A stretch of 50,281 bases of DNA from Bacteroidota bacterium (GTDB lineage Bacteria; Bacteroidota; Ignavibacteria; Ignavibacteriales; Ignavibacteriaceae). The notes under the pieces were generated by a model. It had not been told where the DNA came from and ran no database searches. It was given only the letters and a program-made list of their open reading frames with translations. Made by a program: the position numbers and the translations under genes. This document shows positions 42,401-50,281 of the stretch, in pieces. The number at the start of each line of letters is the position of its first letter. The stretch's first letter is position 1. The stretch is from assembly GCA_021815405.1 (NCBI GenBank), contig JAKAGV010000022.1:1-50281 (forward strand), written 5' to 3'.

Positions 42401-44392
42401 TTAATATACATCAACAATCTGAACATTTCCTTTAGCCAATCCTAGATTATCTAAAGCATCGTCATCAAACTTTTGTGCGCCTAAATCCCAAGCTTTGCCA
42501 AAGTTTGTCAGGGAAGTAGTTTCAACAGGTATCCAGATTTCGTCAATTCCTTCTTCGTTTTTACGAATAAAATATTTACTATCGTTCTTTGTAATCAGCC
42601 TTGCCTGTTCCGGAGAAAGCTGTGTATTTACAAGAACATTAACATGACCTATTCCATTTACAGGTTTGTAATCAACAAGTGCAGTCTGGATACCCACACT
42701 TTCCAGAAGTGAACTGTAACAAACGCTCAAGTCGTCGCAATTGCCGCCTTTAAGTTTCATTGTCTCATGTGGGAACTGCACGTAGTCAGCTTCAGCGCTT
42801 GGATTGGCGGCATAAACAAGATTCGATACAAAATTATTGAACAATATTTTCGCTTTGTAAAAAATCGAAAGCGCATAAGACATTGTATCCAGTTCGCTTT
42901 TATATCTGCTTAACACATTCTTTGCATAGTCCATCGAGTATTCATAATCCTTCTTAATAAAATAACGAAGGTTAACAACTTTACCGTCCCAGGCGTTTAT
43001 TCCATTAATTAGAATTGGTTTTTGCGATTGGTCGTCAGGACTCTGATTTGTAGTCGACAGGTAAAAATCGACATAAGAAATTCCAGCTTTCTTCTTTTCG
43101 TATGATGACGGGATAATAGTAAAAAATGGAACTTCAGCCGTATCATGCGGCAGAATAGTCACAACAGGCGATTCAATTTTTCCGTTGTCTAAACCCTCAA
43201 TTTTGCTTGATGGCTTTGCATTTACTACGTGGCTGGTTAAATTGATCACTTTTGCAATTGCGAAAGGTTTATCAAGATAATGATCGCTTAATATAGGAAA
43301 TATTTCATTTAAAATATTTACATCTAAAAATTCTACCGAGCGTTCCGGTATTGTATTGAGTGTAAAAGTCAAAGTAAGTACAGCTTTGTCGAAGCTGTAG
43401 CGGTTGTTGATTATGTTATCTATGCCCGTATTTTGAAATCCGGAAAAAGTATGGACAATGTTTCTATTCGAAAAATATTTTACACCGGATAAAGAGATTC
43501 CGAAAAGTTTTGTGGAATAAGTTATAGCAGGAATAATTCCAGCGATGTAAGGTGACTGATATTTATCGTGAAAAGCCGTAACTCCGATTCCGAAATTTCC
43601 GTTAAAAGCCTCAAAGAAATTGTTAAATCCAATCTGCCAGTCGCGGTTCGTTTCATAAAGAAGATTGAGACCTAAATATTTGCTTGGGCTTATAGAAACC
43701 CCGGCTAAAACTCCTTTATCACTTTTCAATTCATATTGTGAAATTTGAGGATCAACTGCATTGGCATTTGCTGTTAAAAGGTTTTGTGTTGAAAGAGAAA
43801 GAGAGATAAAATCTGATGGTGAATAATTTAATCCAATATCTCCGCGCCAGAAGTCCGCTTTCTCATCATTGCTTTCGCGTACCAAATAAAGAGTATCGGA
43901 AAAAATAGGGTAGACGGATTCTTGATTGAAATCCTGTGTAAAATATCTAACTGTAAAACCTGCGCTGAATTTATCCGAGAACTTATGGGAAAATCCTAAT
44001 CCAAAAAGTTCTTTGTAGCTGAATTTAGAATCGAGAGATTGAGTTGTTGAATCATGCAGTATAATTGATTGACCGTTATTAAAAACAAAATCCTTTTGAT
44101 ATCCGGGAGTATATCTTGCAGTAATAAAATTGTTGCCGAGTCTTTTCGAAAGAGAAATTAGATATAAGTTTGAAGTAACACTACTGGAAAAATCACTTCC
44201 GTACAACATAGTAAGTCCCCAGTCCTTCAGCATAGAAAAGCTTGAAGGGTTGCTCTCGAAGCTGTTCAGCAGAGTGGTGCTGGAATTTCCGGGAAGCCAA
44301 TAGCCCGAAAGTTCGAATGAACTTTGAGCCTTAATATTAGCTGCGGATAACATGATTAATACCGTAATAATTTTTACAATATTTTTCGTCAA
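42401..44392 (-). CDS. Outer-membrane barrel fused to a transglutaminase-like domain
   Basis: The 663-residue protein starts at a TTG that overlaps the stop of the upstream gene (TTGA), with a signal peptide (IITVLIMLSAANIKAQ). Residues about 25-350 are barrel strands of PorV/UPF0164 type (GWGLTMLYGSDFSSSV-like opening, LSLSTQNLLTANA, FGIGVTAFHDKYQSP). Then comes a linker with a beta domain. From about 520 there is a transglutaminase-like cysteine peptidase fold with GGNCDDLSVCYSSLLESVGI (Cys552), GHVNVLVN (His) and EIWIPVETT. The Cys and His suit a catalytic site; whether it cross-links or cleaves is unknown. The barrel-plus-enzyme fusion is unusual. Confidence 0.75.
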   Translation of the reverse strand: MTKNIVKIITVLIMLSAANIKAQSSFELSGYWLPGNSSTTLLNSFESNPSSFSMLKDWGLTMLYGSDFSSSVTSNLYLISLSKRLGNNFITARYTPGYQKDFVFNNGQSIILHDSTTQSLDSKFSYKELFGLGFSHKFSDKFSAGFTVRYFTQDFNQESVYPIFSDTLYLVRESNDEKADFWRGDIGLNYSPSDFISLSLSTQNLLTANANAVDPQISQYELKSDKGVLAGVSISPSKYLGLNLLYETNRDWQIGFNNFFEAFNGNFGIGVTAFHDKYQSPYIAGIIPAITYSTKLFGISLSGVKYFSNRNIVHTFSGFQNTGIDNIINNRYSFDKAVLTLTFTLNTIPERSVEFLDVNILNEIFPILSDHYLDKPFAIAKVINLTSHVVNAKPSSKIEGLDNGKIESPVVTILPHDTAEVPFFTIIPSSYEKKKAGISYVDFYLSTTNQSPDDQSQKPILINGINAWDGKVVNLRYFIKKDYEYSMDYAKNVLSRYKSELDTMSYALSIFYKAKILFNNFVSNLVYAANPSAEADYVQFPHETMKLKGGNCDDLSVCYSSLLESVGIQTALVDYKPVNGIGHVNVLVNTQLSPEQARLITKNDSKYFIRKNEEGIDEIWIPVETTSLTNFGKAWDLGAQKFDDDALDNLGLAKGNVQIVDVY

Positions 44393-45315
44393 GGAATATC
44401 TATAATTATACTATGAATACTTTGTGAAAAAACAAACAACGCTTGACCATGCGGATTGTTGCGAATAATCCGGATTCTTCTTACAAAGGTGAATACAAAC
44501 TTATTAAATTGTGCTGCGGGAATATCATTTAAAAGTTTCGGCGGAATAATCAGCTTTCCTTTATCGAGAGTTCTAATTTTAAATAACGGAAAAGTTGATC
44601 CTTGTTTGGTTGCAACACCTAAGATCAAATCAACACTGTCTGCAGGATTCCAATTATTCCATTCAACCTCACCTGTCAGCGATTTATTAGCCAGGTGCCC
44701 TGTTATTCTTACACTGCCATTAATTTCTTTTGGAGTAGGTACATAAAAATCAATTGGAGAACCGATTGGATTACCATGCATTCCGCGTTCACTGTAATAT
44801 TGGATATGGACTTGTGAACCATAATTAAAGTTAAATTGATTATTTAGAATAAACATATTTCCTAAAAGGCTGTCCAGAACATTCCCGTTATAACTAAATT
44901 TTATTCTGTATGGAGTAGAATCTGCGGTTATACCGTTAAACCTTAATACGCCAGGAGCAGAGGTTCCGTAACCGACAATCCTTCCGCCCATTCCCATTAT
45001 CGGATGAGATTTGTCTGTAAAAATTGCCTGTGCAAAAGAAAATTTTCTGGTAGAATTGTTCTCACTAACTTTGGTTCCACTTATGTTGATGAAATAAACA
45101 TTAGGTGGAATAACGGTTGTAACGCCGGTAGTATCAAATCCGTTGCTGTAAGCTGCGTCTGTCGGATCTTTCGTAATTACTTCATATTGAACTTGATTCT
45201 GTGTTGAAGAATTATCCTGAACAAGCTCGGTAGGAGCAGGATTATTGCAGCTGCTCAAGATAAATCCAGCCGCAAACAAAATTAAGGCATTTAAATAGAA
45301 AATTAACTTTTTCAT
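44389..45315 (-). CDS. Lipoprotein with immunoglobulin-like domains
   Basis: Start set at ATG 45315 (MKKLIFYLNALILFAAGFIL then SSCNN), because the longer frame to 45420 adds 35 atypical residues. Residues 1-24 are a lipobox signal with Cys at SSC. The mature part is Asn/Gly-rich beta structure (TPYRIKFSYNGNVLDSL, INGSVRITGHLANKSLTGEV) with a strongly basic Arg-rich end region (FVRRIRIIRNN). It lies directly upstream of, and overlaps, the barrel/transglutaminase-like gene, suggesting a joint envelope function. No family recognised. Confidence 0.7.
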   Translation of the reverse strand: MKKLIFYLNALILFAAGFILSSCNNPAPTELVQDNSSTQNQVQYEVITKDPTDAAYSNGFDTTGVTTVIPPNVYFINISGTKVSENNSTRKFSFAQAIFTDKSHPIMGMGGRIVGYGTSAPGVLRFNGITADSTPYRIKFSYNGNVLDSLLGNMFILNNQFNFNYGSQVHIQYYSERGMHGNPIGSPIDFYVPTPKEINGSVRITGHLANKSLTGEVEWNNWNPADSVDLILGVATKQGSTFPLFKIRTLDKGKLIIPPKLLNDIPAAQFNKFVFTFVRRIRIIRNNPHGQALFVFSQSIHSIIIDIP

Positions 45316-45412
45316 TTGAACCAACATAATATTGAATCGAATTATTTTCAATCTATTTTTTGCGGCTATACCGCCCGCTGATTTCCAAAATACATTGTAT
45401 TTAAAAACATTT

Positions 45413-45440
45413 CTCCTCACCCGCCAATCCGGGTGAGGAG
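45413..45440 (-). terminator. Hairpin after the Met/His-rich lipoprotein gene
   Basis: An 11-bp stem CTCCTCACCCG/CGGGTGAGGAG has a 6-nt loop. On the minus strand it is followed by AAATGTTTTTAAAT, a weak T-tract. It lies 45 bp after the upstream gene, whose readthrough could still reach the next one. Confidence 0.6.
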
Positions 45441-45484
45441 TATGTGCCCTCCGAAATATATTTTATTGGACCTGCGCTGTTCAA

Positions 45485-46462
45485 TTACCGCTCAATAAAA
45501 TATGGAACTCCCCAGGTATCCACTTCAACCGGAGTTGAATCATCATAAATTACCTGTTTGGGGAATGCGTTGATAACTGCCGTTGAAAATCCCGGGAAAG
45601 ATCGGGTAACAAATGTCTTCTCGTAGACTTTCACGTAACCGCTTCCCTCAGGAGTTGAAGACACAAGATTCAATTTTAATTTTTCTCTGTGCATTCCATC
45701 CAAATCAGCACCATGCGTCAAAGTTACAAAATCTGTATCGGCATATGCGCTCGAAATAGTGACCTGGATAGTTACATTCTGACCGTGCATAAAATCCGGC
45801 ATTCCTCCCCAACCGTTGTGAGCATGCATTCTGCCGCCCATTTGTCCGCGCATTAAATAATAATCATTAGGATCGTTAATTATCACTACGCTCCCGTCAG
45901 GCATATACAATGTCAGTTTTGTTATTTGAATATTTGAGTTTAACGTTCCTCCGGAAGGAAGAGAAATGGCTAGCACTCGCCAGTCGAAATTAGTTGAATC
46001 ATAGTTGCTATTGTTTAATTTTAGTAACACAACTTTTCTTGTAATTATAGTTGTGAAAGGTTTCTGGATAACAGTATCTTGAGTATTAGTTGAAGAATCA
46101 TAGGAAGCCGCAACATAAAGTACGCCTTCAAAAGTAGCAGTATATGTTCCAAATGCAGTATCGCCAACCATTGTATAATTAAAGTCTTTAGATACCAGCC
46201 TCATCTTCTGTCCAACCCGAAACGGGTAAATAGCCACTGAAGTTTTGCCGATAATGTTCATTGCGCTTTCTTCATCATAATTTGGTGTAAAAGAAGCTAC
46301 TGCTGAATCTGATTCAATAACTTTTAACATAGCCTGCTCATTCGCGGTGGATTGAGCTTGCTGAGGTCCTGTCGGTGAATTGTTGCATCCGGTTAAAATC
46401 ATTATTGTTAAGGCAACAAAAAATGCAAAGAGACTTTTTGTATTTAACATCTTGCGCTTCAT
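45485..46462 (-). CDS. Lipoprotein with Met/His/Gly-rich segment
   Basis: The 325-residue protein has a lipobox signal (FFVALTIMILTGC, then NNSPTGP), beta-rich middle domains (YTATFEGVLYVAASYDSS) and, near residues 205-230, the segment YLMRGQMGGRMHAHNGWGGM followed by PDFMHGQ, rich in Met and His, which could bind copper or another soft metal. A shorter Met/Gly patch (PIMGMGGR) also occurs in the next lipoprotein downstream. Metal binding is inferred only from composition. Start ATG 46462. Confidence 0.65.
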   Translation of the reverse strand: MKRKMLNTKSLFAFFVALTIMILTGCNNSPTGPQQAQSTANEQAMLKVIESDSAVASFTPNYDEESAMNIIGKTSVAIYPFRVGQKMRLVSKDFNYTMVGDTAFGTYTATFEGVLYVAASYDSSTNTQDTVIQKPFTTIITRKVVLLKLNNSNYDSTNFDWRVLAISLPSGGTLNSNIQITKLTLYMPDGSVVIINDPNDYYLMRGQMGGRMHAHNGWGGMPDFMHGQNVTIQVTISSAYADTDFVTLTHGADLDGMHREKLKLNLVSSTPEGSGYVKVYEKTFVTRSFPGFSTAVINAFPKQVIYDDSTPVEVDTWGVPYFIER

Positions 46463-46773
46463 AGTTCAATCCTTTCTACAGTTTATTGAAATCTTATTTA
46501 TTATTAAAATCATTTCCAATTTTCCAGTCTTTGAAAACGAAAAAGTGTGCCATGTAGATTATTAAAAGCTAAATGATTATTTTACACCGAGTTATTATTT
46601 CTTTTTAACATTTTGAAGTACCTGGATTTTCATAAGAAATGCCTGGAAGAATTCAGTCAGGCATATTAAAATCGAATGGACCAATGGTAAATAAGTTTGA
46701 AAAATTTGATAAGTTAAAATATTTCGGTTGTACTAGTTTAATTAACAATCTTTCAAAATAACGGAGGTGCTTT
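46463..46773. other. Divergent intergenic region before mscL
   Basis: AT-rich DNA between the lipoprotein and mscL genes must hold both promoters. The strong ribosome binding site AACGGAGGTGC precedes the mscL ATG. No repeats are recognised. Confidence 0.5.
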
Positions 46774-47217
46774 ATGTTAAAAGAATTCAAAGAATTCGCA
46801 TTAAAAGGGAATGTTCTTGACATGGCTGTCGGTATAATTATAGGTGCTGCATTTGGGACAATAGTCAGCTCGTTGGTAAAAGATGTTATAATGCCCCCAA
46901 TCGGTTTGCTTCTCGGTAACGTTGATTTCTCCGAACTATTTATTCTACTTAAGTCAGGTTCTAAAATCCCCGGACCTTATGCAACATTGAAAGATGCGGC
47001 AGCAGCAGGCGCTGTTACCCTTAACTATGGATTATTCATAAATAGCGTTGTCAGCTTTGTAATAGTTTCTTTTAGTATTTTCATGGTAATTAAAGGATTT
47101 CAACAGTTTAAGAAAAAAGAAGCTCCGGCAGCAGTAACAACAAAAGAGTGCCCTTATTGTGCTTCGAAGATATCAATAAAGGCAACCAGATGCCCAAATT
47201 GTACTTCGCAGTTGTAA
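46774..47217 (+). CDS. mscL: Large-conductance mechanosensitive channel with C-terminal zinc ribbon
   Basis: The 147-residue protein has the MscL N-terminus ([20 protein letters not shown] followed by GAAFG), TM1, the periplasmic loop ([20 protein letters not shown]), TM2 ([20 protein letters not shown]) and then [11 protein letters not shown]. The usual C-terminal helix bundle is followed or replaced by a zinc-ribbon motif [18 protein letters not shown]. MscL opens under membrane tension to release solutes. The zinc ribbon is an addition seen in some lineages. A good GGAGG site lies 7 bp before the ATG. Confidence 0.92.
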   Translation: MLKEFKEFALKGNVLDMAVGIIIGAAFGTIVSSLVKDVIMPPIGLLLGNVDFSELFILLKSGSKIPGPYATLKDAAAAGAVTLNYGLFINSVVSFVIVSFSIFMVIKGFQQFKKKEAPAAVTTKECPYCASKISIKATRCPNCTSQL

Positions 47218-47251
47218 ATTCTAAACACCAACTCTTAGACTTGGAGTAATA

Positions 47252-48016
47252 ATGAAATCAACCAGTTTCGCAAAAATATTTTTACTACTTTTCTTATTTT
47301 CTGCAGTAATTTTTCCTCAAGTAAAAAATGATCATACCTTATTTCAATCGTCTCCTATTGCGGCTTTATTGAATGGAGTAATGAATGACAATTTTACTGT
47401 CGGGGAAATTACTAAACATGGTGATTTCGGTCTAGGCACATTTAACGGCGTTGATGGAGAAATGATTGTTCTTAACGGTAAGGTTTATAGGGTAGACAAT
47501 ACCGGAAAAGTTTCACAACCGCCTAAATCTGAAAAAACTCCATTTATCTCGGTAATATATTTTCATGCTGATACAGTAATTCAATTAAATAAAAATTTGG
47601 ATTTCAATGAATTTGATAAATATCTTGACGGCAAACTTCAATCAAAGAATTTGATTTATGCCGTCAAGATTACCGGGGAGTTCAAATCTGTAAAAACAAG
47701 GAGCGAGGCAAAACAAACTGTTCCTTATTCAAATTTAGCCGAAGTATTAAAAAATCAATCTGTTTTTAATTTTAAGGAGATCAAAGGGACCATGGTTGGA
47801 TTTAGATTTCCAGCATACATGAATGGAGTTAACATTCCTGGTTACCATTTTCATTTTCTATCTGATAATAAAAAATCAGGCGGTCATACTCTGGATTTTG
47901 TAACGGATAATGTTAAAGTCGAAATTGAAACAGTTAATAAGATTGAAATGAATTTACCTGAAAGCAAGGATTTTCTTGAAACGAATTTTGAAAAACAACC
48001 TGTACCGGGATTGTAA
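47252..48016 (+). CDS. budA: Exported alpha-acetolactate decarboxylase
   Basis: The 254-residue protein has a signal peptide (FAKIFLLLFLFSAVIFPQ) and an acetolactate decarboxylase domain. LFQSSPIAALLNGVMNDNFT, GDFGLGTFNGVDGEMIVLNG and the metal site region GYHFHFLSDNKKSGGH with its three His residues are the family marks. It turns 2-acetolactate into acetoin. In most bacteria the enzyme is cytoplasmic; secreted forms exist in some Firmicutes. No acetolactate synthase gene is nearby. Confidence 0.9.
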   Translation: MKSTSFAKIFLLLFLFSAVIFPQVKNDHTLFQSSPIAALLNGVMNDNFTVGEITKHGDFGLGTFNGVDGEMIVLNGKVYRVDNTGKVSQPPKSEKTPFISVIYFHADTVIQLNKNLDFNEFDKYLDGKLQSKNLIYAVKITGEFKSVKTRSEAKQTVPYSNLAEVLKNQSVFNFKEIKGTMVGFRFPAYMNGVNIPGYHFHFLSDNKKSGGHTLDFVTDNVKVEIETVNKIEMNLPESKDFLETNFEKQPVPGL

Positions 48017-48063
48017 ACCATGCCAGTTTTATAATATGTAGATGAAAAAATAAATTATTAAAA

Positions 48064-48642
48064 CTATTTTTTTAATTTTTCTACTTCGGAAATGTTTAGT
48101 TCTCTAACATCTCCCGGCTTAAGATTTTTCAATGTTACTTCCTTTATTCTTACTCTAACCAAACGCAATGTGGGAAAGCCGATGGCTGCTGTCATGCGTC
48201 TTACTTGCCGGTTTTTACCTTCTACCAGCGATAAACTAATCCATGATGTCGGAATATTTTTCCTTTCTCTTATCGGAGGAATTCTCGGTGGAAAATCAGG
48301 TTCATCAATCATTTTTACTTTTGCAGGAAGAGTTTTCTCTCTGCTGATAATTAAACCTCCGCGCAGTTTTTCCAGGTCATTTTCAGAGGGAATACCTTCA
48401 ACCTGAACATAATATTCTCTTTCATGTTTATTCAGCGGATTAAGAAGAAAGTCTGTTAAAGGTTTATCATTTGTTAAAAGCAGCAGACCTTCGCTATCGG
48501 CATCAAGCCTGCCAACCGGATAAACATCTTTTGGAAAATTAAAAAAGTCTCTTAAAGTATTTCTTCCTTCGTTATCCGTAAATTTAGAAAGTACTCCGTA
48601 AGGTTTATTGATGATGAAATAGTTAAATCTTTTATTTCGCAT
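48064..48642 (-). CDS. rluE: rRNA pseudouridine synthase, RluE/RsuA family
   Basis: Start set at ATG 48642 (MRNKRFNYFIINKPYGVLS); the longer frame to 48699 overlaps the glycosyltransferase. The 192-residue protein shows KPYGVL, the catalytic GRLDADSEGLLLLTND with Asp, REYYVQVEG and SLVEGKNRQVRRMTAAIGFP. It lacks an N-terminal S4 domain, which fits RluE-type enzymes acting on 23S rRNA. The gene overlaps the end of the glycosyltransferase gene by 11 bp. Confidence 0.9.
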   Translation of the reverse strand: MRNKRFNYFIINKPYGVLSKFTDNEGRNTLRDFFNFPKDVYPVGRLDADSEGLLLLTNDKPLTDFLLNPLNKHEREYYVQVEGIPSENDLEKLRGGLIISREKTLPAKVKMIDEPDFPPRIPPIRERKNIPTSWISLSLVEGKNRQVRRMTAAIGFPTLRLVRVRIKEVTLKNLKPGDVRELNISEVEKLKK

Positions 48643-49270
48643 AGGTGTTAGTAATACTGTCCGGTGCATCGCGATGATATTTATAAGTTTTAAATTCAAC
48701 TTTTTTTACGTTGAATTTTTTTTCTGCCCTTTCAAGAAATTCTGAATCTTCGCTGTATTCCAGATTCTTAAAGCCGTCAAGTTTCAGAAATACTTCCCGC
48801 TTTCCAAAAAACGTTGCGCCGATTGCACATTCTGAAAGGTGAATGAAATGTTCAGGATCGTTTTTATCTCTAACAAATTCATTACCGATAATTTCTACTC
48901 CGCCATGAAGTAAATCTATTTCCGGATATTTTTCAAGAAATTCTATCCTCTGCTGAAGATGATTTTTTTCATACTCGTCGTCGCTGTCTAAAAATGTTAT
49001 ATATTTACAGGAAGCAGCCTTGATGCCTCTGTTGCGGCTTAATGGCAGTTTCATGTTTTTCTGCTTAAAGATTTTTATATGTTCATTTTGTAACGAGTAT
49101 TCCTGAAGAATCTCATATGACTTATCTTCGCTTCCATCATCAATTGCAATAAGTTCCCAATTTGTAAACGATTGATGAATAAGCGAATCGATACTCCGTC
49201 TTAGGTAATTTTCCCTGTTATAAACTGTTAGGATTACAGAAACAAGCGGCATATTATCTTTATTATTCAA
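48632..49270 (-). CDS. Glycosyltransferase family 2
   Basis: The 212-residue GT-A protein has PLVSVILTVYNRENYLRRSI, the nucleotide-sugar site AIDDGSEDKS, RNRGIKAASCKYITFLDSDD with the DXD-type motif, and a C-terminal helix region (EYSEDSEFLERAEKKF). The shorter length suggests a compact enzyme; acceptor and sugar are unknown. It is upstream of and overlaps rluE, probably by genome compaction more than by function. Confidence 0.88.
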   Translation of the reverse strand: MNNKDNMPLVSVILTVYNRENYLRRSIDSLIHQSFTNWELIAIDDGSEDKSYEILQEYSLQNEHIKIFKQKNMKLPLSRNRGIKAASCKYITFLDSDDEYEKNHLQQRIEFLEKYPEIDLLHGGVEIIGNEFVRDKNDPEHFIHLSECAIGATFFGKREVFLKLDGFKNLEYSEDSEFLERAEKKFNVKKVEFKTYKYHRDAPDSITNTYAK

Positions 49271-49511
49271 CTAAACCTACCTAAATATTTTTCATCTTGA
49301 ATTTTGCTATTAAAAATTATAGTAAATTAGAGAGAATTGAAATTCATTTTCTGAAAAGACTTATCCGGCGCACACGCAACGGTGTACACTTTTATCGAAA
49401 GTTTTTTTATCTTTGAGAAGTTAAATATCGTAGATAGATTTTAGATCTTAAGCGACATGAACGGCAGATAATTAAAATTTTATACGTATAAATTAACTGA
49501 CGGAGTTTAAT

Positions 49512-49739
49512 ATGTCTTACAGAGATCAGCAAAAATATTTGGAAGAGCTTCGAAAGTACGAAAAGAAATTCGATCACAGAGAGCTTGATGATTACAAGAT
49601 GTACGTTAAAATGCATAAAGATGAAGAAGAATTCGATTCCGTGACCCTGCAGCGGCTGGTTGAACTTTATGAAAAATATTACGAGCCAGTGGACAGGCAT
49701 AAGTACGATTCATTTTTCAAGAGAAAAGATAATCTGTAA
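49512..49739 (+). CDS. Small highly charged helical protein
   Basis: The 75-residue protein is almost entirely charged helix (YLEELRKYEKKFDHRELDDY, LVELYEKYYEPVDRH) with no hydrophobic core segments. The frame has a suitable upstream GACGGAGTTTAAT and clear codon bias toward acidic and Lys residues. No family recognised; similar small conserved charged proteins occur in this lineage. It is single and followed by IS debris. Confidence 0.55.
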   Translation: MSYRDQQKYLEELRKYEKKFDHRELDDYKMYVKMHKDEEEFDSVTLQRLVELYEKYYEPVDRHKYDSFFKRKDNL

Positions 49740-49876
49740 ATTCTCCACAATGAGATTGTTACGATAAATATTTAGTCTGGAATTTTGTTTTTTCTTGCTG
49801 CTTAAAATTTTCGAATGGGACAGTAATGGCATAAATTCAAGTTTAATTGAAAATTAATTTAGAGACTCCAAGTTTT

Positions 49877-50134
49877 TTAAGCTACATTTTGTTGTTTAAG
49901 TTTTAATTCAGATTTAATTGCCTGCCTTAACAAGTTAAGTTTTTCGTAATTATTTATTCGTCTCATCTTCTTTTCAATTTCAAGCAGTGCCGTAGCAACC
50001 CATCTAGCTTTCATTTCCGGGTCTACCCAACGTTTTATCCTGCCTAAATATTTCCCTAACTGTGAGTTCAAGTTCTCAATTGTATTTGTTGTAGTCAGCG
50101 ATCTTCCCAACTGCTCTACTAATAAGCTCTCTCA
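49877..50134 (-). mobile_element. IS256/mutator-type transposase, C-terminal fragment
   Basis: The frame encodes LGRSLTTTNTIENLNSQLGK and GRIKRWVDPEMKARWVATAL, then EIEKKMRRINNY, the C-terminus of mutator-type (IS256 family) transposases (pattern TTN.IE.LNSQ...RVKRW...RW.A.ALL.IE...R). Upstream, the frame is closed by a TGA at 50132-50134 and gives way to an IS110-type sequence, so the N-terminal catalytic part is absent. It is a remnant. Confidence 0.8.
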
Positions 50135-50143
50135 CTATTTTGG

Positions 50144-50281
50144 GTAGCAATATAATGGCTTCTATTTTTTTATAATGGTCAAAGTAAGATAAGTCTCTGA
50201 GTTCGGCAATAAATCTGGCAACAGTAATATCGGAGATACCTTTCAAGGAAGTAATTATGCCGAAGTAAGGAGTTTGTTCGG
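50144..50281 (-). mobile_element. IS110-type transposase fragment, cut by the window end
   Basis: The minus-strand frame from the window end reads YFGIITSLKGISDITVARF and IAELRDLSYFDHYKKIEA, the Transposase_20 (IS110/IS116/IS902) domain pattern (PGIG..TA..LIAE..D...F). Homology fades after KKIEA, about 50160, where the IS256-type remnant begins in another frame. The rest of the element is outside the window. Confidence 0.7.

Noticed and set aside
45316-45420. Longer start of the lipoprotein gene
   Set aside because: Would bury the lipobox signal peptide behind 35 basic residues.

Overview
The window looks like a chromosomal segment of a member of the Ignavibacteria (Bacteroidota/Chlorobiota group). 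This is inferred from the AT-rich composition, the many signal-peptide and lipoprotein genes with N-termini of Ignavibacteriales type, a four-subunit 2-oxoacid:ferredoxin oxidoreductase, a bacterial alpha-2-macroglobulin and orphan LuxR-type regulators. No phylogenetic marker was searched, so the assignment is tentative.

Layout. 0-4.1 kb: the end of a DUF423 membrane protein, then a minus-strand group of secreted or lipoprotein genes and an orphan LuxR regulator. Several of these are cut by in-frame stop codons, and one is only the C-terminal remnant of a paralogue. 4.3-5.7 kb: a methyltransferase and RlpA. 6.5-11.5 kb: a giant thioester alpha-2-macroglobulin. 11.6-13.2 kb: a degenerate double-receiver LuxR regulator carrying an in-frame insertion of intergenic-type repeat DNA.

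13.4-21.9 kb is the most interesting part. It is a RiPP-like peptide maturation and export locus: a Cys-rich 131-aa peptide, a radical SAM/SPASM maturase (broken by a TAA and by a homopolymer frameshift), a second small Cys peptide with the same leader motif, a ChaN/EreA-like lipoprotein, a compact cytoplasmic subtilase, an ABC exporter, an HlyD-type adaptor and a second subtilase (split by a TAA just before its catalytic Ser). The gene content (radical SAM + subtilase + ABC exporter + Cys-rich peptide) recalls the maturation genes of quinohemoprotein amine dehydrogenase (QhpD/QhpE/QhpF/QhpC), but no dehydrogenase subunits are present.

21.9-24.7 kb: a HEPN/MNT pair and long non-coding stretches of palindromes and purine-rich repeats. 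24.7-27.9 kb: korDABC-like operon, a small helical protein and initiator tRNA-Met. 28-33.4 kb: MFS transporter, RhlE helicase, a DUF6429 pseudogene, a VOC protein, small membrane and secreted proteins, and a receiver-domain remnant. 33.5-40.3 kb: membrane-anchored MutS-like ATPase, secreted C1B peptidase, ValS, DinB. 40.4-46.5 kb: envelope genes, including a FecR-like protein, an outer-membrane barrel/transglutaminase-like fusion and two lipoproteins. 46.7-50.3 kb: MscL with a zinc ribbon, exported acetolactate decarboxylase, RluE-type pseudouridine synthase, glycosyltransferase, a small charged protein and insertion-sequence debris.

A MITE-like repeat with terminal inverted repeats and two internal hairpins occurs as two full copies, one half copy and one possible solo end. 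Long housekeeping genes (1672, 921, 615 codons) are intact while lesions cluster in accessory genes. That argues for real gene decay, although sequence error at single sites cannot be excluded.
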